Origin: an uncultured Treponema sp.
GTDB lineage: Bacteria; Spirochaetota; Spirochaetia; Treponematales; Treponemataceae
DNA length: 6,478 nt
Reading direction: 5' to 3'
Assembly (NCBI GenBank): GCA_937901865.1
Contig: CALDID010000319.1
Coordinates: 1 to 6,478, forward strand
Numbering within the stretch: position 1 is the stretch's first letter; every line of letters begins with the position of its first letter. This document shows, in pieces, positions 1-4,600 of the stretch. A model generated the notes under the pieces. It worked only from the letters and a program-made list of their open reading frames with translations, had not been told where the DNA came from and made no database searches. A program made the position numbers and the translations under genes.

Positions 1-255
1 GGCGGACTTTCGGCGACATTTGACGAGTTGAACAAGTATTTTACTATCTCGAATATGCCCGTTGCGTCAAGCCAATATTGGAACAGCGTTCACGGAAGAG
101 CGCAGGGCGAAGCAGAAGGGGACGCAGAGGGATTGCAAACAATGCGAGTGCTCGCGCGCAATATGGCGTTTTTGATGAAAAGCATTGCGCTCGGCAAAGA
201 AAAATACGGACTTCCCGAAAAAGAAGACTGGATTCCAACTCATTTTATCCGCTAA
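1..255 (+). CDS. Flavodoxin-fold NAD(P)H/FMN oxidoreductase, C-terminal end (partial)
   Basis: The open frame enters from the left edge in frame 1 and stops at 255, giving the last 84 residues; the true start is outside the window. The text resembles the C-terminus of the 'flavodoxin family protein' / NADPH-dependent FMN reductase group (iron-sulfur-flavoprotein-like, FMN-binding, cytoplasmic redox enzymes). Visible marks are SSQYWNSVHG near residues 24-33, an acidic stretch, then the helix LQTMRVLARNMAFLMKSI and a terminal THFIR, all typical of this family's tail. The FMN-binding P-loop and any Cys cluster would lie upstream and cannot be seen. A TTG at 28 is in frame but should not be taken as a start, because the frame is open before it and the family is about 200 residues or longer. 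The lipoprotein gene begins 44 bp downstream with no terminator between, so co-transcription is possible. The physiological substrate cannot be inferred. Confidence 0.75.
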   Translation, partial: GGLSATFDELNKYFTISNMPVASSQYWNSVHGRAQGEAEGDAEGLQTMRVLARNMAFLMKSIALGKEKYGLPEKEDWIPTHFIR

Positions 256-299
256 ACAGTGCTTTATCTTTCTGTGATAACCGTATAGAATACAAGGCT

Positions 300-941
300 A
301 TGAAAGCTCTTTTCTATGCGGTTTCTTTTTTTGTTTTGTCTTTTGCGTCTTTATCATTGTTTTCTTGTGCGACACAGGCACAGCCTGACCCAAAAGCACA
401 GCCTGACCCAAAAGCACAGCGTAACGTACAACCTGCCTCGCTTAATCCCGTGTATGTTACAAACAAAATAAAGGTCTTTCCCTTGCCGACAGAGGCAATC
501 GCAGAAGAAATAGAAAGCTATCAAATCTTTTCAGGCACATTTTCAATGAAAGGCATTAAAAAAGAGTTCTCTTCTCCTGTGTATTTACAGGCGGACAAAA
601 ACGGTATTGTCATTATGCTTTTAACCGATTTCGGAATGGAGGCAGGGACGATTTTTTACGACGGCAAGGAAGCAAAGATTGAATCAAGTTTCTTTCCTCA
701 AAACATCAAATGTGAATATATCATATTGGATTTGCAAAATGCGTACTGCACAGCCGATGAACTTTCTGCGCATTACGAAAAAGCTGGCTTAACGTTCGCT
801 CAAAACGCAACAACAGAAAAAACAGTACGCACAATCGCAAAAGGCAAAAAACTCATAGAAGAAATCGTGATAACTCAAAGCGAAATCGTAATAAAAAATC
901 ACCTTCGCAAATACTCGTATCGCCTTACTGTATGCGAGTAA
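300..941 (+). CDS. DUF3261-like outer-surface/periplasmic lipoprotein
   Basis: This encodes 213 residues. Residues 1-22 form a lipoprotein signal peptide: K2, a hydrophobic core rich in F, L and S, and lipobox LFSC with Cys23 as the lipidated residue. Ala at +2 favours outer-membrane sorting under E. coli rules, but those rules are uncertain in spirochaetes. Residues 27-38 are two perfect AQPDPK repeats, probably a flexible linker. Residues about 75-212 resemble DUF3261: a beta-rich domain with SGTFSMKG, LLTDFGMEAGTIFYDG, an EYIILDLQNAY segment and a final strand IVIKN...YSYRLTV. DUF3261 proteins are predicted to have a LolA/LolB-like fold and are often found near aryl-polyene or fatty-acid-type clusters; no such genes are visible here. 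The frame is open back to 78, but ATG 300 is chosen because the signal peptide begins there. AAGG at 294-297 lies only 2 nt from the ATG, so initiation may be weak or translationally coupled. The family assignment is from memory of the pattern and is moderate. Confidence 0.7.
   Translation: MKALFYAVSFFVLSFASLSLFSCATQAQPDPKAQPDPKAQRNVQPASLNPVYVTNKIKVFPLPTEAIAEEIESYQIFSGTFSMKGIKKEFSSPVYLQADKNGIVIMLLTDFGMEAGTIFYDGKEAKIESSFFPQNIKCEYIILDLQNAYCTADELSAHYEKAGLTFAQNATTEKTVRTIAKGKKLIEEIVITQSEIVIKNHLRKYSYRLTVCE
378..413 (+). repeat. Two perfect 18-bp tandem repeats inside the lipoprotein gene
   Basis: The unit GCACAGCCTGACCCAAAA occurs at 378-395 and 396-413, followed by a partial third copy (GCACAGC, 414-420). 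Each unit encodes AQPDPK in the linker just after the lipidated cysteine. Perfect identity at DNA level suggests a recent duplication. Because 18 is a multiple of three, copy-number change would lengthen or shorten the linker without breaking the frame. Confidence 0.95.
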
Positions 942-993
942 TTAAAAATATATATAGGGTTTATATCCACAGAGCACACTATTTTTACACCAT

Positions 994-1002
994 TTATCCA
1001 CA
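994..1002 (+). promoter_or_regulatory. Perfect DnaA box
   Basis: TTATCCACA, a 9/9 match to the consensus. It lies 31 bp after the ATATCCACA site at 963, close to three helical turns. Confidence 0.75.
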
Positions 1003-1127
1003 TTGATTATAAAAAGTTTTCCACACTTTTCCCCATTTTATAAATCATTGTATTTACTAAAGATAATAGACTTATCCCAATTCTTTTCCACATAAATTTA
1101 TTTATTATATGCAAATTTTCCACACAC

Positions 1128-1136
1128 TTATCCACA
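1128..1136 (+). promoter_or_regulatory. Perfect DnaA box, paired with an adjacent near-match
   Basis: TTATCCACA, 9/9. It begins 12 bp after the TTTTCCACA site at 1116-1124 in the same orientation, leaving a 3-bp gap between the two 9-mers, a tight pair of the kind that allows cooperative DnaA binding. Confidence 0.75.
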
Positions 1137-1164
1137 TCTTCTATACATATATTTTGAAAATTTA

Positions 1165-1173
1165 TGTGGATAA
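1165..1173 (-). promoter_or_regulatory. Perfect DnaA box, inverted, next to the arginase promoter
   Basis: TGTGGATAA on the + strand is the exact reverse complement of TTATCCACA. It is the only box in the cluster on the - strand. It ends 3 bp before the proposed -35 of the arginase promoter, so it could influence that promoter as well as, or instead of, replication. Confidence 0.7.
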
Positions 1174-1176
1174 ATA

Positions 1177-1205
1177 TTGCAGTATTGTTACAAAATAAAT
1201 ACAAT
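1177..1205 (+). promoter_or_regulatory. Possible sigma-70 promoter for arginase
   Basis: TTGCAG (1177-1182), a 17-bp spacer and TACAAT (1200-1205, 5/6 to TATAAT). The -35 is weak (3/6). Transcription would start near 1212, leaving almost no leader before the ATG at 1214; only GGA at 1208-1210 resembles a ribosome site. Either the message is nearly leaderless or transcription also enters from upstream. AT-rich sequence produces such matches by chance. Confidence 0.4.
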
Positions 1206-1207
1206 AC
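1182..1207. repeat. Inverted repeat GTATTGT-N12-ACAATAC over the arginase -10
   Basis: Perfect 7-bp arms at 1182-1188 and 1201-1207 are separated by 12 bp. The right arm overlaps the proposed -10, a natural place for a repressor operator. It does not match the ARG-box pattern for ArgR well. A weak hairpin is the alternative. Confidence 0.4.
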
Positions 1208-1213
1208 GGATTT

Positions 1214-2125
1214 ATGAATATACATATTATTGAAATGCCGTTGGATTACGGCGCAAGCCGACACGGTTCTGATATGGGACCGTCTGCAATACGTTTGGCA
1301 GGTCTTCGCCCCAGTCTTGAAGAGTTAGGGCATCACATTGTTCGCACGGTTTCTCCGATAGATGCCGCCGCCGTGCAGGAATTTGAGGAAGTCGGAAACC
1401 CGAAAGCAAAATACTTAAAGCCGATTGTTGCCGCAAATGAAAAGCTGGCTGCAGAAGTTGAAAAGGCAGCCAATGCGCAGGAGTTCCCTCTCGTGCTCGG
1501 CGGCGACCATTCTATCGTGTTAGGCACGCTTGCGGGGTTAAGCGCAGCATACAAAAAGCAAGATTTGAAAATGGGTATGCTTTATGTAGACGCACACGGC
1601 GATTTCAATACCGACGAAACCACGCCGAGCGGCAATATTCACGGCGAATGTGTGAGCGCAAGTTGCGGCTATGGGCTTGCTGAATTGCGCAATCTGTATT
1701 TTGAGGGGCAGAAAATAAATCCTGAAAACATTTGCTATGTGGCTCTGCGCGATGTTGACCCGGGCGAAAAAGTCTTGATGAAAAAAGCAGGAGTTACCGC
1801 GTTCACGATGAGCGACATCGACCGACAAGGCTTCCCGTCAGTCTTGAAGCAAGTAACGAGCTTTTTCAAGAGCAGAGTAGACGTGATTCACATCAGTTTT
1901 GATATGGATTCGATTGACCCGATGTTTGCACCGGGCACAGGCGTTGCAGTTCCCGGCGGCTTGAATTATCGCGAAGCTCTTTTGCTTATGGAGGAGATGG
2001 CGCAGACAAATATGGTTCGCTCGGCGGAAATCGTCGAAGTAAATCCTGTATTGGACGTGCGAAATCAGACTGCAAAAATGGCGGTAGAGCTTGCCGCACG
2101 ATTGCTCGGAAAAACCTTATACTAA
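1214..2125 (+). CDS. rocF: Arginase (L-arginine amidinohydrolase)
   Basis: This 303-residue protein is the usual length of bacterial arginases. Cytoplasmic arginases use a two-manganese centre to split L-arginine into L-ornithine and urea (EC 3.5.3.1). Every expected motif is present: GGDHS (His99), DAHGDFN (Asp126, His128, Asp130) and SFDMDSIDP (Asp230, Asp232) supply the six metal ligands. SGNIHGE carries His143, the proton-shuttle position, and VEVNP carries Glu275, which contacts the guanidinium group. The N-terminal MGPSAIR and C-terminal LLGK are typical of RocF-type arginases rather than agmatinases. ATG 1214 gives the full first strand (IHIIEMPLDYGA); the next ATG at 1235 would cut it and has no better ribosome site. 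The Shine-Dalgarno is poor. It likely works in arginine breakdown or nitrogen supply. No ornithine or urease genes are adjacent, so its pathway cannot be read from context. Confidence 0.93.
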   Translation: MNIHIIEMPLDYGASRHGSDMGPSAIRLAGLRPSLEELGHHIVRTVSPIDAAAVQEFEEVGNPKAKYLKPIVAANEKLAAEVEKAANAQEFPLVLGGDHSIVLGTLAGLSAAYKKQDLKMGMLYVDAHGDFNTDETTPSGNIHGECVSASCGYGLAELRNLYFEGQKINPENICYVALRDVDPGEKVLMKKAGVTAFTMSDIDRQGFPSVLKQVTSFFKSRVDVIHISFDMDSIDPMFAPGTGVAVPGGLNYREALLLMEEMAQTNMVRSAEIVEVNPVLDVRNQTAKMAVELAARLLGKTLY

Positions 2126-2127
2126 AG

Positions 2128-2224
2128 TCACTCTTTAGTGGACAGTATAGCCGCTCTTTAGCGTACGGATGAGAGGCTCTTCAGCGTAGCGATTGGTTGC
2201 TCTATACTGTACGCTAAAGAGTGA
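2128..2224. repeat. Four 23-bp semi-palindromic units with long terminal inverted repeat
   Basis: This begins 2 bp after the arginase stop. Units start at 2130, 2153, 2176 and 2199, exactly 23 bp apart; three of the four begin GCTCT and the first begins ACTCT. Units 2 and 3 share 13 of their first 16 bases (CTCTTTAGCGTA against CTCTTCAGCGTA). Unit 2 has CTCT and AGAG ends around a CGTACG centre, and unit 4 has the same ends around GTAC. The outermost segments, 2128-2150 and 2202-2224, are reverse complements at 21 of 23 positions, with one of the two mismatches a G-U wobble. The internal CTCTTTAGCGTAC (2154-2166) is also an exact reverse complement of 2209-2221, so alternative foldings exist. 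There is no T-run after it, so it is not a standard terminator. A REP-like or small non-autonomous element, an RNA structure or an operator array are possible. Confidence 0.75.
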
Positions 2225-2366
2225 ATTCATAATTGATGACGCTCACCCCTTTCACAAGAACCACCGATAGCGAAGATTGTCGTATCAAGCAATGACGGAG
2301 ATTCTATAAAACTCGATATTCGAGCTGATAAATATTCTCATTCTTTGCTAGATAATTAGGTATATA
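2225..2366. other. Non-coding stretch without a recognised feature; possible decayed dispersed repeat
   Basis: This is the middle of the 342-bp gap between arginase and the first chemoreceptor. I find no open frame with start and ribosome site. The only small structure is a 5-bp hairpin, CTCGA-TAT-TCGAG at 2312-2324. The segment from about 2272 to 2300 (AGATTGTC...CAATGACGG) recalls the ends of dispersed 'GCAATGACG' intergenic repeats common in bacteria, but it is short and imperfect. Confidence 0.3.
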
Positions 2367-2395
2367 TTGATAAACAGTATTATTTAAGCTAGGAT
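2367..2395 (+). promoter_or_regulatory. Possible sigma-70 promoter for the first chemoreceptor
   Basis: TTGATA (2367-2372, 5/6 to TTGACA), a 17-bp spacer and TAGGAT (2390-2395, 4/6 to TATAAT). Transcription would start near 2402 and make a leader of about 66 nt that contains the hairpin at 2409-2441. No convincing sigma-28 flagellar promoter was found in the gap. Confidence 0.35.
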
Positions 2396-2408
2396 TAACG
2401 CAATCAAG

Positions 2409-2453
2409 GGCGATATGAACTCAGTGGAGTTTTTTATCGCCTTTTATTGTTTT
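2409..2453 (+). terminator. Intrinsic-terminator-like hairpin before the first chemoreceptor gene
   Basis: Outer stem GGCGATA (2409-2415) pairs with TATCGCC (2435-2441). Inner stem AACTC (2418-2422) pairs with GAGTT (2427-2431) around an AGTG loop, with small unpaired bases between the stems. A T-rich tail, TTTTATTGTTTT, follows at 2442-2453. It would stop transcription from the arginase side. If the proposed promoter at 2367-2395 is used, the hairpin lies in the chemoreceptor leader and would act as an attenuator. Confidence 0.6.
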
Positions 2454-2461
2454 AAAGGTGG
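2454..2461 (+). promoter_or_regulatory. Ribosome binding site of the first chemoreceptor
   Basis: AAAGGTGG, a strong Shine-Dalgarno, 6 nt before ATG 2468. It directly abuts the T-rich tail of the upstream hairpin and fixes the start. Confidence 0.85.
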
Positions 2462-2467
2462 AAAATT

Positions 2468-4552
2468 ATGAAGACAAAGAAAAAAACTAAGAAAAATTCA
2501 AAGTCAATTTCGCGGAAAATTGGTGCAATCGTTATTGCGTCGATGATTCTTTGCACGGTGTTTATCATCAGCATTGCACTCGTCATTTTCGGGGTCGAGT
2601 TCACGGCGCAGTCAAACACAGATTTAAGCAAAATTGCAAGCGGAATTTATACCAATCTTAACGACAAAAAGACAACGGCTATCGGTATCATCGATTCTCT
2701 TTCTTCCCGTCCAGACATTATACAAGCCACAGAGGAAAAAGACGCGGTGAAGATTGGCGAAATCTTGCGTGCGGTGAACAAATCGATAAAGACAGACTTC
2801 ATCGCGCTTACTGACGAAAAAGGCATTGTACTTGCCCGCGGACACTCAAGCGAAAAAGATGATGATTTGAGTAACCTTGTTATCGTGAAAAATGCGCTTT
2901 CGGGCAGAACAGGACACGATTTCGCCAGTGCTAAATATTCGCAGTTCGAACTTATGTTTTCCTCTCCGATAAAAAGCAATAACAAAATCATCGGCTGCAT
3001 TGCGGCGGGATACGATTATTCTTCTTATGCGTTTATTAACTCGATAAAAAACGATTACGCTGTGGAATGTACAATTTTTAGAGATGATGAGCGCATTGCT
3101 TCTACTATTGAAAATGTCGTCGGCACCAAAATCGACAATGAAATTATCAGAAAAACGGTACTTGAAGATAAGCACAAATATACAGGACAAAGCATAATCA
3201 CAGGCAAATATTATGTTGCTTCTTATTTTCCTTTGCTTGGAACGAACGGCAGAGTAGCAGGAATGATTTTCGTGGGCAAAAGTATTTACACGCTCTTTCT
3301 TACTATATTTAAGAAGGTTTGTCTTTATTTGATTCCGTCTGCACTTGTTCTTATGGCTTTGCAAACTATTATTGCGCTCGGCATTGCAAGAAAGATTATA
3401 AAGCCGCTATCGCTTGTAAAAACAGCGTTCAATACGTTTTGTCAGGGCGATTTGACGCAGAGCCTAAAAGAAAGCAAAGAAAAAGACGAAATAGGCGAGC
3501 TTATCAGCGCATTTAACACCTCTTCTTCTGTGCTTCGCGGTATTTTAGGCTCGCTCAAAGACACGCAGAATGTTTTGAATGGCTCAAGCTCTCGAATGAA
3601 CCTTATTTCTGAAGAAACAGCAGGAGCGATAACGCAGGTTGTTACAGAAATCGACAACCTAAAATCGCAGGTTAACAAGCAAAATACGAGTGTAGGGGAG
3701 ACTTCGTTTGCAATCGAACACATCACAAAAAATATTTCGGTTTTAGGTGAGATGATAGAAAATCAGTCTTCGTGCATAGAAGAGGCTTCCGCTTCGATTG
3801 AGCAGATGATTGGCAATATTTCAAGCGTGAATAAATCTATGGACAAGATGGCGACTTCGTTTTCTTCTTTGCAGACAGACGCAAACTCTGGCTTTGATAA
3901 ACTGCAAGCGGTGAACAAACGTATTTCGCTTATCGAAAGAGAAAGCGTACGGTTGCAAGACGCAAATGCCGCCATCGCCTCTATTGCTTCTCAAACGAAC
4001 TTGCTGGCAATAAACGCCGCGATAGAAGCTGCGCACGCAGGGGAGGCAGGCAAGGGATTTTCTGTTGTAGCCGACGAAATCAGGAAGCTCTCTGAAACAT
4101 CAAGTGCGCAATCAAAAACAATCGGAGAGCAGTTGACAAACATTCGCTCATCGATAAAAGAGGTTTCAAATGCGGCGGAAGAATCAAGCATGGCGTTTTC
4201 GTCCGTATCGTCAAAAATCAGCGCAACAGACGAGCTTGTATCGCAGATAAAGACGGCGATGAGCGAGCAAGATGAGGGGTCTAAGCAGATTGTCGAAGTC
4301 TTAAACTTTATGAACTCAAGCACGCAGGAAGTGCGCTCATCGGCAAAAGAAATCACTAATGACAGCTCTCAAATCGTTTCACAAGTGCAATTTCTCAAAG
4401 AAGTGAGCAACTCGATTGACGAAAGTATGGGCGAAATGAACATCGTTGCACAGAAAATCGGGGAGGCAAGCGAATCTTTGCAAGAAGCAGCAAGCGGCGT
4501 TCATAACTCTGTTACTGAAATCGCAAACCAAATCGACATTTTCAAGGCGTAA
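2468..4552 (+). CDS. Methyl-accepting chemotaxis protein with double Cache sensor
   Basis: This encodes a 694-residue inner-membrane chemoreceptor that passes ligand binding to CheA through CheW. A lysine-rich N-terminus precedes TM1 (about 18-43). The periplasmic part (about 44-283) looks like a Cache_3-Cache_2 fusion: FIALTDEKGIVLARGHSSEK at 111-130, GCIAAGYDYS at 176-185, VECTIFRDDERIASTI at 199-214, and a final FPLLGTNGRVAGMIFVG at 254-270. TM2 is about 284-307, HAMP about 308-360 (KPLS...KDEIGEL). The signalling coiled coil runs to the end, with the hairpin tip at 504-543 (IASQTNLLAINAAIEAAHAG, then VVADEIRKL). Likely methylation sites matching the small-small-x-x-E/Q-E/Q pattern are E438/E439, E445/Q446 and E600/Q601. 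There is no NWETF-type CheR-tethering tail; it ends IDIFKA. The strong ribosome site fixes the start. A second receptor follows after 48 bp. Ligand unknown; Cache sensors often bind amino acids or organic acids. Confidence 0.93.
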   Translation: MKTKKKTKKNSKSISRKIGAIVIASMILCTVFIISIALVIFGVEFTAQSNTDLSKIASGIYTNLNDKKTTAIGIIDSLSSRPDIIQATEEKDAVKIGEILRAVNKSIKTDFIALTDEKGIVLARGHSSEKDDDLSNLVIVKNALSGRTGHDFASAKYSQFELMFSSPIKSNNKIIGCIAAGYDYSSYAFINSIKNDYAVECTIFRDDERIASTIENVVGTKIDNEIIRKTVLEDKHKYTGQSIITGKYYVASYFPLLGTNGRVAGMIFVGKSIYTLFLTIFKKVCLYLIPSALVLMALQTIIALGIARKIIKPLSLVKTAFNTFCQGDLTQSLKESKEKDEIGELISAFNTSSSVLRGILGSLKDTQNVLNGSSSRMNLISEETAGAITQVVTEIDNLKSQVNKQNTSVGETSFAIEHITKNISVLGEMIENQSSCIEEASASIEQMIGNISSVNKSMDKMATSFSSLQTDANSGFDKLQAVNKRISLIERESVRLQDANAAIASIASQTNLLAINAAIEAAHAGEAGKGFSVVADEIRKLSETSSAQSKTIGEQLTNIRSSIKEVSNAAEESSMAFSSVSSKISATDELVSQIKTAMSEQDEGSKQIVEVLNFMNSSTQEVRSSAKEITNDSSQIVSQVQFLKEVSNSIDESMGEMNIVAQKIGEASESLQEAASGVHNSVTEIANQIDIFKA

Positions 4553-4554
4553 TT

Positions 4555-4583
4555 TTGCTTTATTACGAATATTGTTGTATAAT
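4555..4583 (+). promoter_or_regulatory. Promoter between the two chemoreceptor genes
   Basis: TTGCTT (4555-4560), a 17-bp spacer and a perfect TATAAT (4578-4583). The predicted transcript start is near 4590, so the second receptor can be transcribed independently. A start there excludes the ATG at 4589 as translation start from this promoter. Confidence 0.6.
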
Positions 4584-4590
4584 CTTTTAT

Positions 4591-4595
4591 GAGGA
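4591..4595 (+). promoter_or_regulatory. Ribosome binding site that decides the start of the second chemoreceptor
   Basis: GAGGA lies 5 nt before ATG 4601, good spacing. The earlier in-frame ATG at 4589 overlaps this site and has only T-rich sequence before it. Confidence 0.7.
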
Positions 4596-4600
4596 TTAGT

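Larger units (their letters stand above)
963..1173. other. DnaA-box cluster in AT-rich gene-free region; candidate oriC or DnaA regulatory locus
   Basis: The gap between 942 and 1213 has no credible gene and is about 24% G+C (66 of 272 by hand count). It holds a dense set of DnaA-box 9-mers. Perfect TTATCCACA is at 994-1002 and 1128-1136 (+) and 1165-1173 (-). One-mismatch sites are ATATCCACA at 963-971 and TTTTCCACA at 1017-1025, 1084-1092 and 1116-1124. Weaker two-mismatch sites are at 1027-1035 and 1072-1080. All but the last point the same way, so the + strand of 961-1140 has about 40 C and 8 G. A-T-rich stretches at 1037-1070 and 1171-1207 could serve as unwinding elements. Known role: DnaA binds such arrays at origins, titration sites and some promoters. 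Which of these applies is inference; dnaA, dnaN, gidA and parAB are not in the window, and genes on both sides run the same way, which is not typical beside an origin. Confidence 0.6.

Noticed and set aside
78..299. N-terminal extension of the lipoprotein frame back to 78
   Set aside because: It overlaps the flavoprotein gene in another frame, is arginine-rich and low-quality as protein, and would bury the clear signal peptide and lipobox that begin at ATG 300.
1182..1207. ArgR operator (ARG box) before arginase
   Set aside because: Arms GTATTGT/ACAATAC and the 12-bp spacer do not fit the TGAAT-type ARG-box pattern.
1007..1264. Minus-strand open frame across the AT-rich gap
   Set aside because: It runs through the DnaA boxes and into arginase, has no ribosome site, and its composition reflects AT-rich DNA only.
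2128..2224. CRISPR array or integron attC site
   Set aside because: Units are contiguous with no unique spacers, only four and diverged, and there are no attC core sites or cas/integrase genes.
2409..2416. Sigma-28 flagellar -10 (GGCGATAT resembles GCCGATAA)
   Set aside because: No TAAA-type -35 lies at the right distance, and the sequence is explained as the 5' arm of the hairpin.
2846..3364. 172-codon minus-strand open frame inside the first chemoreceptor
   Set aside because: It is a shadow of a convincing receptor gene; the protein has no recognisable domain and no initiation signal.
4589..4600. ATG 4589 as start of the second chemoreceptor
   Set aside because: It coincides with the predicted transcript start and overlaps the GAGGA site that serves ATG 4601.
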